From Sacculina carcini (lineage: Eukaryota; Arthropoda; Thecostraca; Sacculinidae): a stretch of 64,000 bases of DNA. Positions 23,308 through 34,884 of the stretch are shown here, piece by piece. The notes beneath the pieces were generated by a model that was given only the letters and a program-made list of their open reading frames with translations, did not search any database and was not told the origin of the DNA. A program made the translations under genes and the position numbers. Location: assembly GCA_916048095.2 (NCBI GenBank), contig OU696588.1:6874501-6938500 (forward strand), written 5' to 3'. Each line of letters begins with the position of its first letter. Position 1 is the stretch's first letter.

Positions 23308-23360
<53 letters not shown>
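23308..23360. repeat. (CA)n microsatellite
   Basis: About 26 uninterrupted CA units inside intron 3. Confidence 0.9.
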
Positions 23361-23361
<1 letters not shown>

Positions 23362-23445
23362 TATGTACATCAGCGAAGACATTTGAAGTTTCATCAGTAA
23401 TGGGTTAACCGTTGACAACACTATTTTGAATGTGTATCGGCCCAG

Positions 23446-24031
23446 ATATACGTCTTAGATATACGTATTAGATATACGCATTATATATACGTATTATATA
23501 CGTATTAGATATACGTATTTGATATACGTATTAGATTTACGTATTGGATATATACGTATTGGATATACGTATTAGATTTACGTATTAGATTTACGTATTA
23601 GATATACGTATTAGATATACGTATTTGATATACGTATTAGATATACGTATTAGATATATACGTATTGGATATACGTATTAGATTTACGTATTAGATTTAC
23701 GTATTAGATATACGTATTAGATATACGTATTTGATATACGTATTAGATATACGTATTAGATATATACGTATTGGATATACGTATTTGATTTACGTATTAG
23801 ATATACGTATTAGATATACGTATTAGATATACGTATTAGATATACGTATTAGATATACGTATTAGATATAAGTATTCGATATAAGTATTAGATATAAGTA
23901 TTAGATATACGTATTAGATATACGTATTAGATATACGTATTAGATATACGTATTAGATATACGTATTAGATATAAGTATTCGATATAAGTATTAGATATA
24001 AGTATTAGATATACGTATTAGATATACGTAG
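23446..24031. repeat. 13-bp satellite in intron 3 with higher-order structure
   Basis: The unit gatatacgtatta is repeated about 45 times, with variants gatttacg, gatataag, ttgatata and a gatatatacg insertion. A block of about 108 bp containing the variants in the same order recurs at about 23563 and 23671, so larger blocks have also been duplicated. No spacers and no coding. Confidence 0.9.
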
Positions 24032-24596
24032 CAGAGTTGACGGGCAAAATTGTCCGGCTGACTGAGCGAGTCAGTCTGGCGGTGGTGTGCGACAACGCAT
24101 CCTGTGTTCTGCTTTGATAGCCTTGATTTTACTTTGCTTTTACTTGGATTTTGAATAAATTGTATGTTTGTGACAGAAAAACATACACACACACACAGAC
24201 ATCTACACCGGCACCGATATGTTCATACTAACTAACACTGACACACAAACGCTATATGTTCACGCTCATACATGAAGTCGCAAAGATGGACCGCCAAAAA
24301 CAGCATTGGATTCGCGCCCCCGAATTGATAAGTCAAGCGAAAACGAACCATATAAAACGTCATATACACAGAGAGATTGAGAGATATCAAGAAAGAGATG
24401 AAGACTGCTACAATGTTAATGCAATGACACAATTATACATGCAATAACCGTTATGATCGCACATTAGCAATTGACACCGGGTATTCCGGTTTATTGAGAA
24501 CGTTTCGCGGTCATAAGATCTTTCCAATATATAATTTTACAGTGTAACCTAGGAAGTCGTGGGGGAGTGATGTCCTCTTGCTGATTACGACAACTT

Positions 24597-24670
24597 AAGC
24601 ACACATACACACACACACCCACACATGCATACACATACACACACGTACACACTGACACACTGACACACAT
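24597..24670. repeat. (CA)n-rich tract before exon 4
   Basis: Imperfect CACA/CATA repeats end 34 bp before exon 4 and take the place of a normal polypyrimidine tract. The acceptor itself is tttacacgtgcag. Confidence 0.75.
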
Positions 24671-24703
24671 ATTCTGAGTTTGCCATCTATTTTACACGTG
24701 CAG

Positions 24704-24832
24704 ATTGACCTCATTGTTTCCGGCTGATCTTTGCACTGTGTTCATGGTGAACTCTGGCTCTGAGGCGACAGATCTGGCTCTTCGTCTGGCATTCACCCAC
24801 ACGGCAGCCAAGGATGTCATCACGCTGCAACA
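24704..24832 (+). CDS. ETNPPL: Phospho-lyase (ETNPPL/PHYKPL-like) coding exon 4
   Basis: The exon encodes LTSLFPADLCTVFMVNSGSE, then ATDLALRLAFTHTAAKDVIT and LQ. NSGSEATDLALRLA is the conserved glycine/serine loop that binds the PLP phosphate, together with the helix behind it. The donor is GTAAGA at 24833 and the phase is 2. The split codon is completed by the first base of exon 5, 8.9 kb downstream, giving HAYHGH, the expected family motif. Confidence 0.88.
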
Positions 24833-25379
24833 GTAAGACCCAACTGACTCGCGCTTTGTATGGCTATTTCAAGTACTGGACACATTCTCAACTATTATTA
24901 TTATTAAGGTAAGGTAAGTTAATGTGTATTTATAAAGTGCAAATATTCACTCACAGTTTCAGATGCGCTGCAGATAAACAATATCGAACACAAAGAAAGA
25001 AGAACATAAGACATCATAGAAATACAGACAAATGCTATAAACACAAGACATAATGTGTCATCAAGACATCATATGTGTCATATGAGCGGCGTATATGGGT
25101 TAACCCATATACGTTCGTTGCGAAACCCATATACGCTGGTTGCGAATACGCAACACACGATAGGTCTTACACATTCGTACAGGTAGCGAATTGTATCACG
25201 CTGTCACCGAAACCATTTCACTGTTATTAGTTTCCAAGACTTATACAGAAGAGGTTGTTTGTCTGTCTGTAGGCTGTTGTCTTATTGATAATATAACAAG
25301 TGCAAAACGATGTTAAATTTGAGAAAAATCCAAAATTTTCATATACTATCGGCGTAAATGGGTACATGACAAATTACAA
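24833..25379. other. Intron 4, first part
   Basis: Non-coding. It includes a 24-base perfect palindrome at 25090-25113 centred on gggttaaccc, whose half-site aacccatatacg recurs at 25124. Otherwise no feature is seen. Confidence 0.45.
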
Positions 25380-25520
25380 ATACATACATATACATACATG
25401 TACACATATACATATACATATATGCATATACATACATGTACATGTATGCATATACCCACATGTACACATATACATATACATATATGCATATACATATTCA
25501 CATATACATATACATACAAC
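25380..25520. repeat. (TACATA)n satellite with an internal duplication
   Basis: A tacatacatgtacacatata block of about 60 bp occurs twice (about 25385 and 25450) within a TACATA-type simple repeat. Confidence 0.8.
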
Positions 25521-25569
25521 ATGAAGACAAATGACAAATACATTTTGATAAAATATACACACATTTCGA

Positions 25570-27760
25570 TCAATTATAGAATTTTTCTAAGATAAATGTT
25601 TTCAAGTGATTCCGGAAAGATGATAGCGAGCGTTGTTCTCGAAGATAGTTTGGCAGTGAGTTATAGATCCTAGGGGCTGCGTACTCAAAAGTTCGAGTGG
25701 CGAGGGATCTCTCGTCCGCTGTTCTTGGCTCATCCAGTTTAACATGACTACTGCCTAGTTCATGTTGAGATAAATATTTCACGTTGAGATATTGTGATAA
25801 GTATTCCGGAGAACCCGATATGAGTGTTGTATGCGCCATCAAACAGATATTGTATTGAATTATTGCCTCAAGTGGCAGCCAATGCAAGTTTTTCAGAACT
25901 GGGCTAATGTGCTCGTGTCGTAGAATATCACACACTAATCTCGCGCATTTGTTCTCTATCGACTGCCATAATTGTATATGTTTCTTCGGTGCATTTTAAT
26001 GAATGCCATTATAGTAATCCAACTGGGATCATATAATTCATTCAACTAACATAATCGGATTTGCTTTGTTCAAGTACTTTTTAATAGCGTAGATATTTCT
26101 GATATGAAAGTTGCATTTTCTCACTACTTCCTTGGTTTGCGGTGATACACTGAGTGATTCAACCATGGTAACTCCCATTACCTTGATTGACGATCTCATT
26201 TGAAATGTAATATTGCTTCCTCAAATAGTTTCTTTATGTCGCTTCCAAGGAGCGATGCAGTACTTTTGCCAGGAAATATAATACAAGATGACTTTTCGAT
26301 ATTTGATGTTAAATGCTTTTCGGTGAACATGTGATTCAGTGAGCTGAGTGTATTCACTATTACTATAACATCATTGTACTTCATTCATTCATTCATTAAC
26401 ATTGTAATTGCGGATGGGCATATATATTTGTAAGTCATCCGCGTATAAGAAGTGGCTTATTCCCGCTTGTTTCAGGTATTCAGAGACATCTGCCATGTAC
26501 TCGTTGAACAAAAGCGGACCTAGAATTGATCGTTGTGGCACCCCTTGATTTATACTAGCAGTTCTCGATATATCATTTTTAATAGCGACGAACATTCCCC
26601 TCCCGGATAAATACGATTTTATGAGAGAAAGAGCGAATTCTTTCACACCAAACCTATATAATTCTTCAAGGAGAATTTGATGAGATACAGTATCGAACGC
26701 TGCCATTGAGTCGATAACTATCAAACTGCGGTAATGTTCTGAGCTCTGAATTTGAGAAGTTCATTGAGAATTTGGCATATTTCGGTTTCTGTGAGTGCCC
26801 GTTTCGGTAGGCGACCTGTTGGTTAGATAAAAGATTGTCTTCTTCTATATATTCTGTTAGTTGTTCGCAAATATCCCTTTCCATCAATTTGGACAGGTGC
26901 GGTAAATTTGAGATGGGAGTATAGCTCGCTTTGTTGCTAGGATCCAAATTCTCGTTTTTCAACAATGGTTTCATGACAGCTGTCTTTTCCGATTCAGGAA
27001 ATTGTCATTCATCAAACATGGTATTAATATTTTTGGTTATCGATCCTGTGAGAAAGTGATAGCTGCTTGAAATCAACCTAATGTTTATCGGGTCGAGAGT
27101 ACTGCTGGTTCTATTGAACGGGGTGATGAATCTGTATACATGCTCAGGAGCGATGTGCTCAAAGGATGTGATAAAATTTGTATGAACACGTCTGAAAGCC
27201 ATATAGCCCAAGGCCAGTGGAGAGGAACATTAATTTGCTCTAAATGACTTCCTCTATTTTTTATTTTATGAAAAACAAATTCTTGTAGAGTATTTGCTGG
27301 AGTTAGATGTGGCTCTACATGCTTATCACCGGGAAAAGATGGACAAGCTTGCTGATAGCATGTCTTACCAATGAGCTCATTTATGATTTTTTTTTGTTCT
27401 TGAATTTTTCTAACCGGCTCTTGTGATATGTTTGCTTCTTAGTTTCTATCATCGCCACAACACCCCTTCGAGCATTCGTGTACGCTCTCCTCAACAACTC
27501 ATTGCTCTTATCTTGTCGCCACAGTTTTTCCGTCTTTCTTCGATGTCTTCTTAATTGAAGAATGGTGGTGTCGACCAGGGCTTGTCATTTCTAATCGCAA
27601 TATATTTTTCTTTCATTTCAAAAGTGTTCATAAGAACACTCTTCAAGAGGGAATTATATATTTCAACCTCACAGTCAATCGATATCACTGGACCTGCATT
27701 AGTATGAAAAACCGTATACGCAGCCTCTAGATTCACTCCCTCAGCTAAATATTTCATTGA
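25570..27760 (-). pseudogene. CR1/L2-like LINE, RT and C-terminal domain, in intron 4
   Basis: Minus-strand blocks in order are STLDPINIRLISSSYHFL, then KASYTPISNLPHLSKLMER and LLSNQQVAYRNGHS. These are followed by VIDSMAAFDTVSHQILLEEL, INQGVPQRSILGPLLF, SHFLYADDLQIYMP and, at the end, SPVLKNLHWLPLEAIIQYNI and APRIYNSLPNYLREQRSLSS. This is the L2/CR1 RT series with an intact YADD box and the LHWLP C-terminal motif. Frameshifts occur near 27000, 26680, 26390 and 25940. The endonuclease is missing, so the element is 5'-truncated where the foldback structure begins. Confidence 0.8.
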
Positions 27761-27803
27761 TACACGATTATACTTCCTAAGGGACCATTTGACATTCTTA
27801 CAA

Positions 27804-28636
27804 AGGTCCCTAACGTATTCAAGTGAATAAGGATGAATGACAAGTTTGCAACTATGAACGCCAGATCTACTTGAAGCTGTAGATCCTTAATGATATATTG
27901 CGCTTTCTGTATTGATACATCTTCGTCTAAATCGAATAAATTAATCTGACAGAGCGTACAACTTGCGCTGGATTGTTCTATAAGATAAAAAACCCATTGT
28001 AGATGAAAATCTGCTAGAAATTACCTTTTAGGTTTTTACCAAAACCTTCTTAAGGGACCATTTGACCATTTTTACCTTCCTAAGGGACCATTTGACCATC
28101 TTACAAATACACTATCCGTCATTGAAAACAAGCAATTTGAAGCGCCAAAGAAAGGCGCGGAAAATAGAAAAATAATATAAATACCTAATACCTAATATAA
28201 ATTTCTAGCGTTTTAGTGCATTTTCTCGTGGTAGTTGAAGTTTGCGGTCGTCTACGATAGTAAAATGATAATTATCAACCAGATTGATAGCATGTGTTTT
28301 TTCCCGCAACAAGGCACATGACGGTGCTTGTAAATTGTTCAGGCTTTAATGACCGTAGGCCGGAAAAATATGCCATCGCATAACACAATTTCCACCTAAA
28401 TCCTGTTTTTTGGTAAAAACCTAAAAGGTAATTTCTAGCAGATTTTCATCTACAATGTTTTTTTATCTTATAGAACAATCCAGCCCAAGTTGTAAGCTCT
28501 GTCAGATTAATTTATTCGATTTAGACGAAGATGTATCAATACAGAAAGCGCAAGGATCTACAGCTTCAAGTAGATCTGGCGTTCATAGTTGCAAACTTGT
28601 CATTCATTCTTATTCACTTGAATACGTTAGAGACCT
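27804..28636. repeat. Foldback: inverted repeat with about 235-bp arms
   Basis: The left arm 27804-28044 and right arm 28407-28636 are near-perfect inverses, for example ggtttttaccaaaa at 28031 against ttttggtaaaaacc at 28407, with about 360 bp between them. The right arm encodes part of a hAT-like transposase (see 28455). The heptadecamer taagggaccatttgacc recurs at 27778, 28051 and 28078 near the left arm. Confidence 0.85.
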
Positions 28637-28645
28637 CAGGGTTGT
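28455..28645 (+). pseudogene. hAT-like transposase fragment, upstream piece
   Basis: The right arm reads NLFDLDEDVSIQKAQ in one frame and LQLQVDLAFIVANLSFILIH in another. This looks like a decayed transposase exon. It is continued by the piece at 32929-33238, because the two are separated only by a 4.3-kb hAT element and its target duplication. Confidence 0.4.
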
Positions 28646-28945
28646 CTCTGGAGCAGGGGTTCCCAACCTTTTTGTACTTGGGACCCCCTTCCCAAGACCT
28701 CGGAGTCCACGCGACCCCTTTTGTTTTGATTTTGCAGACTGTGACACTTGACATTGAATATATACAAAAGGGTGATATAGTAGGGTGTATTTTCTGTGAT
28801 AGAGAGGGAAAGAAAAGTCTAAAAATGTTCAAGGATCCAATAATTTTTGTTGGGGAAATTAAATCACATTGGTCCAACCTGAACAAAAAGAACATATATT
28901 CCTTAAAATGACATTAACATGGGCTTGAACAGCTATTAAACCCAG

Positions 28946-31900
28946 CTAGTGGGATGTTTGATGTTGCATTTCAGCAGTAAGCTTTGAAATTCGTGGCCGA
29001 GCGTTTGTTAGAGCCAGTCTCATGCCATCTCCAACATCCAATCTGTTCATATTCTTTGTTTTTATATTAACAAGCGTTGAAAATCCTGCCTCACACAAGT
29101 AGGTAGAAGCAAATGGAACTAGGACACGTAAAGCTATCATGCTGACTTTGGAGTATGACGGATACATAGCGCACCAGAACTGAGTTATGACCTATAACCC
29201 CTAACCAGAACTGAGTTATAACTAGGGCTGTCAAAAAAGTAACCTAAAAATCGGAAAAAAGTAACTATATTTTCGAGAAAAAGTAACCTAAAAAAGTAAC
29301 CTAAAATGATCTGAGTTTTAAAGTTATTATCACTTTTGTATCGTTTTATCACATGTTTATCACGCCTTTGCTGATTAGTGCGCTCTGTGAAATACACGGC
29401 TTGTTTGTTGTTTGTTTGTGAACATATAAAGTAACCTAATAACCAATAAAAAGGTAACCTGAAAATAACCTCATTCAAAAAAGGTCAATTTCTGTTTGCA
29501 GTTCTGAAGGAAGAAAATACACCAGTCCTTCTTTTTTATCATCTTTCCGAGTTGGTACTACTTTTCCACCCTCTCCGATCTGGTACCATTTTTACAACAA
29601 ACAACCAAAAGTGACTTAACATAATTTAGCTAACAACGAAAAAAGGAGCATAACCATCAAAATATAATTTTAAGTGGAAAGCTCATACAAATGCGAAATA
29701 CACTAATTGCAAATGTAAATATTTTTAGTAATGGTCGCAATAATGTTCTTTATATTTTTTCAATGGAACTTTTTATCAAATAGCACGTACTAAAGTAGCG
29801 TAAACACTGCATGTGTGAATGCCCCCCGTCCTCCCATATGTCAAACGTGGGATAATGGCGCTATCTCACGCCCTGAAAATCACGTGCAAATTCCTGCTAA
29901 AGTAAATACGTACTGTCAAGTGCTACAGTGCAGTATCTGGTATAGAGAGCTCACACATCGTACTATACCACGCTCCAAACATCTCACGACACCCTCCGGT
30001 TCGTGGACATTTCCTAAAATGGAATTACGCTATCCTGCGTACCCAAAAACGTATAAATATCGAGTAGCACGGATATTAAGATGAATATCAATTGCTAAAT
30101 CCCAACAGCATAAATGTTGACATTTCTTGATCTTCAGACCTAATATTCCATCTCTTTTCCTATTTTATCCTCATATATACCGTTTTTGTGCCTCTTATCT
30201 GCAAAAAGTCACCAAACTTCGTGGTAAACTTACCTAATAACAAGAAAAATAACAAAAGGTAACCTGACGATAAAAAAGTAACCTTAAAAGCAAAAAAGTA
30301 ACCTAACGATGAAAAAGTTACTTTTGGTAACCTAATAACTTTTTAAATAATTATCGTACACAACTTTTTCATGCAGTTTTAGGTAGCTTACGAAAAAGTG
30401 ACCATTAGGTGAAAAAGTAACTTTATTAACTTTTGACAGCCCTAGTTATAACCTATGACCCCTAACTGAGTATTTCTCCTTGAAGAGATCACAAGCTGAA
30501 GAGTCGCTCCTTAGATCCAGAAATTCATCTTGGATATTATCTGGGATGCTGGATACTTCAAGTTCAGTACAAATTGGAATCATTACTAGGGCCTCTTGTT
30601 GCTGTGATAGCTCAGGGAAGTAACGCTCGACCTCCTTTTCTAGAGACTGAAGATGTTCGATAATCTCATCCTTGAGGAACTGATCTAGTTGGCTCTGAGA
30701 CTCATCCATCACTTCGCAAAGTTTTTCAAACATGGCGATGCTTCCAAGATTGGTTTTCCGACTCCAGTTCTGCAGTTTGGAAACAAAAGCCCGAATACTA
30801 TCTTGAAAAAGGAGAACATGTGCTTCCTTTCCTTGAAGCTTCATATTGAGCTTGTTCAGCTCGTGAAAAATGTCCGCCAGGTACGCAACCCTTTTATTCC
30901 AGGCTTCATCTTTGAAGTGAACCAGAAGATCTTTTCTTTATTGAGTCTCCAGGAAAAGCTTTATTTCATGTTTCATTTCAAAGACACGATTAACAACGTT
31001 TCCTTTCGTCAACCAACGTACTGCTGTGTAGAAGAGAAGGGCTTCGTGGTCAGCATTCATGTCTTTGCATAGTTATTTAAATAGGCGAGTGTTGAGTGCT
31101 TGAGTCTTCACGTAATTTACAATTTTGATTACAGAATCAAGCACTTCCTGCAGAGAGGCAGGGAGAGTCTTGCTGGCGAGAGCATATCGGTGAATCATGC
31201 AGTGGATTCCCTTTGCTTGAGGTGCTAACTTCTTCACTCTCGTTTGGAATCCTGATTTCGATCCCAGCATAGCCGGTGCCCCATCCGTACAAGCCCCACA
31301 TACGTTTTCCCATTGAAGATCTTCATCTAGGAAAAAAGTTGAAAATTTTTTCATAACATCATCAGGTTTTGTTGTGGTTTCAAGTGCACTGCAGAATAAG
31401 AATTCATCTTTAATGTCACCTGAATTAATGTATCTCACAAAAGACAAGGAACTGACAACATGAACTTATATCTGTTGACTCGTCGAGCTGAAAGGAGAAC
31501 AAAGGGGAACTCTTAATTTCAGTCAACACCTGTTCCTTCACATCCATCGAAATTTTAGAAATGCGCCTCTGTACAGTGTTATTTGACAGGGATAATTGCT
31601 GCATCTTCATTGCACTGGCTTCTCCAAGAATACGATTAACTGCTTTCATCATGCAAGGTTTAAGACATGTTTCTCCAATTGTGTGAGGCTTTTGTTGTTT
31701 AGCAATTTCGAATGCAATGTCAAACGAGGCTTCTACTACGGCTGCAGTTTGCTGCTGAAACGACCCACTTCTGTCGAGTCTTTGGGTTTTAAGACACTTT
31801 TGATGCCGTTTGAAGAAATCCAAATCCTTCTTTGCGTGTTCTGGATGTTTCGTCTCGAGATGACGCTTGCGTTTTGATGGTTTCATTGACTCTCCACTCA

Positions 31901-32009
31901 GGACAGCATGGCACAAAACACACTGTGGTTTCTCGATGCCGTCACTGGCAAGCAGAGAGGTGAAGCCAATGTTGAGGTAGCATTCCGAGTATCTGCGCCG
32001 TTTAGCCAT
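28946..32009 (-). pseudogene. hAT transposase with BED zinc finger, decayed
   Basis: The start at 32009 gives MAKRRRYSECYLNIGFTSLL, then a BED finger (QCVLC ... KRHLETKHPEH). The catalytic regions follow: FSFQLDESTDISSCC carries the first Asp, ACTDGAPAMLGSKSGF the second, and LCEAGFSTLVNIKTKN (about 29090) holds the Glu within the dimerisation domain. The layout matches vertebrate ZBED5/FAM200/SCAND3-related hAT transposases. It is broken by a frameshift near 31440, in-frame TAA stops at 31073-31075 and about 30938, and the nested element at 29223-30444. Confidence 0.85.
29215..30452. mobile_element. Nested non-autonomous hAT-type element, 1222 bp
   Basis: The body 29223-30444 begins tagggctgtcaaaa and ends ttttgacagcccta. 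The octamer gttataac is identical at 29215-29222 and 30445-30452 and is itself palindromic. Subterminal aaagtaacct motifs recur in both halves (about 29245-29300, 29430-29460 and 30255-30340) and could be transposase-binding repeats. No coding frame. Confidence 0.88.
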
Positions 32010-32928
32010 AGTTTCAAATCTGTGAACATAGTAAATAATGTTTTTAATTTATTCAATTCGAAAATATACTATAAACTTAAATAACAGCATTTTTCCAAAT
32101 AAAGTGTCATATCACAACAGCATGCTTGCCTCAACAACTCACCTCTACTGCTTGCCTTATCTCCTTGCCGAAATTTAATACAAATGTTGTACATGTCACC
32201 CCAATATGCAGCAGGAGTAATGACGGGGTAAGCATTGCCTGGTAAGGAGGGTGGGAGTGTGGCCAGTCGCGCCATTCGTCCTCCACCAATCAGCAAACAC
32301 ATGACTCACGTCTCGATAGAAAGTGCGCACACACACACACACACATGCGCATACATACATGCGCGTGCACTTACATACTCGCTACTCACTGATACACACA
32401 TACATACAGTTGCAGACACATACACATTCACACGGACCGACATAGGTTTCGTCCACCGTTTGAAAGTGCCACACAATTCTACCGCGCTCATACTCTTTCT
32501 ACGCGTGCCACAGTCGCCGCGTTCAAGTGGCGTCGCTGATGCGTGCGTGTTGAGTCATGGTCGTTTTTGTCCACACTCAGTGGTTTTCAAACTTGGTGTA
32601 TGTGGTCGTATTGTCCTCACTCGTGATACGGCTCAGGACACGACTCGTCATTCACACAGGCACATTAGATCACAGGCACGCATACATACACCTATAATAT
32701 CATCTTTTGACATTAAACTAACGTAGCACACGTTTTGCTTTGCACCGAAGCAAACAAGAAAAATGTAAGTGCATGAGAAATGTAACTGATGAAACAAATA
32801 TGATTATATCCTAAGCTACTTTTTACAAGGCTGGGCGACCCCAAGTCAAAGCTTCGCGACTCCCCTGCCAAGGCTTCGCTACCCCCCAGGGGGTCGCGAC
32901 CCACTGGTTGGGAACCCCTGCTCTGGAG

Positions 32929-33238
32929 GGTGTATTACTCCGATTTGATATATTCAAATTTTAAATCGGAGATGTTCCTAGTGATAAAGGAGATCGACTA
33001 CGTGAAAAATGTCGATAAATTTGGACAATAAACCCTGATTTTGAGCTCCTGTGCTCTGTGAAAGATTTACAAGGATAAATCATAGATGGTATTGCAATTC
33101 CTAAAACTATGTCATCAGAAGACCTAGCGAATCTCGAATTCGCCCCAGTTATCATAATTGACGTTGAAAGGAGCTACTCGGCGAACAAAAACATACCAAT
33201 AGATAAACGATACACACTAATGGTAGAAAATACGAAAT
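32929..33238 (+). pseudogene. hAT-like transposase C-terminus, downstream piece
   Basis: It reads TINPDFELLCSVKDLQG, stop, then FAPVIIIDVERSYSANKNIP and IDKRYTLMVENTK before a stop at 33238. The VERSYSANK...DKR motif is the hAT C-terminal dimerisation domain of a family different from the ZBED5-like one. It was split from its upstream part by the 4.3-kb hAT insertion. Confidence 0.55.
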
Positions 33239-33749
33239 AATTATGGTTATTAACTGTTTCTATAATCGGTCATCTTTGTTTCCTCAATAAATTTATGTGT
33301 ATTGCATTGATCTACTTTTGCATGTTTTCATATTATATATAATATATGAAGTATATTGCATTCTGTGCATATATTTACCAATGTAAATTGTATGTGTTAT
33401 TATTGTTTTTTCGTTTTGTTTGAATGCTCTGATATTAAATAAGTAAAGAGCTTGAATCACATATTTTAGCTTTTTCATAACATATCTTGTAAAAATTAAT
33501 TACATATAAATGGCATAAAAATTGAAAGAATACCACATAATTATCCGACCTCTAGTCATGAAATATACATGAAATATACAATATACACATGCTGACCCAA
33601 CAGATCTAAGAGATTGTTTACCCGGTCAGTTTCAGGCTGTTTTTCATTAGTGAGCCAGGTTGAGATGGTCTTGTTCTAGCAGAGAACAGTGTGACTGACA
33701 GCAAGCGGCCGTGTTGTACACAAGTTTGACTGTTATGTTGTGATGTCAG
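33239..33749. other. End of intron 4
   Basis: AT-rich non-coding sequence ending with the acceptor tgtgatgtcag before exon 5. Confidence 0.45.
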
Positions 33750-33843
33750 TGCGTACCATGGTCACGTGATGTCAGCCATCTCAGTGTCTCCCTACAAGCA
33801 TGATCATCTGACAACAGAGGGCTGCCCCAGCTGGGTCCATACC
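33750..33843 (+). CDS. ETNPPL: Phospho-lyase (ETNPPL/PHYKPL-like) coding exon 5
   Basis: The first base completes the histidine codon of exon 4 and the peptide continues AYHGHVMSAISVSPYKHDHL, then CPSWVHT. AYHGH followed by a hydrophobic helix and SPYK is the family motif whose aromatic/His residues stack on the PLP ring. The exon ends at 33843, in phase 0, before GTATGT. It is separated from exon 4 by 8917 bp of transposon-filled intron. Later exons, including the one with the PLP-lysine, were not found in the window and probably lie to the right. Confidence 0.87.
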
Positions 33844-33956
33844 GTATGTGACTGCACACACACACGAATACACACACACACACACGTATATATATGGTGT
33901 ACGAGTGACTCGTATGATGCCAGAGTACATGCATTGACATGTGTAAACATTATTGG

Positions 33957-34216
33957 AACTGTTTGCAATTTCGATGCGAGTCATTTCAATATCCCTTGCC
34001 TGCCTGTCTATCTAACTTTTATATATAACTTTTATGTGTGTATTTAGACCATTGGCTGCCATTGGCAAATTATAATTTACCCCCAGGTTGGCAACCAATG
34101 GTCTAAATGCACACATATATCAATACTGTTGTGGTGAATTCATGGCAAATATAAAAGTCAGATAGACAGGCAGGCAAGGAGCATTGAAATGACTCGCATC
34201 AAAATTGCAACCAGTT
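33957..34216. repeat. Foldback/MITE-like inverted repeat in intron 5
   Basis: The left arm (gatgcgagtcatttcaat ... accattggctgcca) is matched by the inverse right arm (tggcaaccaatggtctaaat ... attgaaatgactcgcatc). The right arm carries about 35 extra bases. The outer ends read aactg/cagtt. No clear target duplication is seen. Confidence 0.75.
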
Positions 34217-34554
34217 ACCACCGGGGGAACCAGTTGCCCCCGGGGTAATTGAGCAATTTTCCGGGGGGTAATGGAGGGTGACAGAAAAAAGTGTTTTCGT
34301 TTACCCATATTGACAGTATTTTGTGAAAGGGATAATATGCTTAATTTTGCATGCTAAATTGGGTAACAAACTGAAAAAGGTAGGAAACCACTCTTTTAGA
34401 CGAACCAACTGCTCACTTCCACGAAGCTGCCAGTTACTGCCAGTTACTGTGAAACAATAGAACGCTGCGATTACACTGTACACGACATACACATGCACAC
34501 AAACACGATTATTCCACAGTGCATCACTCCACAAGTTATACATGATGTGTGATG
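34217..34554. other. Non-coding, no feature seen
   Basis: Contains a C/G-rich run (ccgggggaaccagttgcccc) but no recognisable gene. Confidence 0.3.
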
Positions 34555-34672
34555 TGAGATTTATGGTGATGTGAGATGTATTGTGATGTGAGATGTGTGG
34601 TGATGTGAGATATGTGATGATGTGAGATGTGTGGTGATGTGTGATGTGTGGTGATGTGAGATGTGGTATGAT
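34555..34672. repeat. GATGTGA-type minisatellite
   Basis: About eight imperfect units of 16-17 bp (tgatgtgagatgtgtgg). Confidence 0.85.
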
Positions 34673-34884
34673 GTGTTCAAGTTCAAGTTCAAGTTCAAAT
34701 TGTATTTTTTCCACAAACAAAGAACAAATAGCATAACAACAATAAATATAGAAAGTGGATATAGAGTCTGCTGAGACATTGTCTCTTTTGCAGACTTATG
34801 TAATAATGATAATTTTGTTCCAACATGAAACATTGACAAGTAATTAAATAATGATTATATGATAAATTCCTTGAACATAGGTAT
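34673..34884 (-). mobile_element. LINE 3' tail fragment
   Basis: On the minus strand the segment ends in tttgtggaaaaaatacaat and then three ttgaac repeats, a tail style common in CR1-like LINEs. Only the 3' UTR is present. Confidence 0.45.

Larger units (their letters stand above)
28646..32928 (-). mobile_element. hAT transposon (ZBED5/FAM200-like), 4267 bp, with 8-bp target duplication
   Basis: The left end caggggttcccaacc (from 28654) and right end ggttgggaacccctg (to 32920) are a perfect 15-bp inverted pair. The octamer ctctggag flanks both sides (28646-28653 and 32921-32928). The interior holds a minus-strand BED-finger transposase. A second hAT-type element (29223-30444) is nested in the coding region. 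The insertion target was already a decayed hAT-like sequence. Confidence 0.92.
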
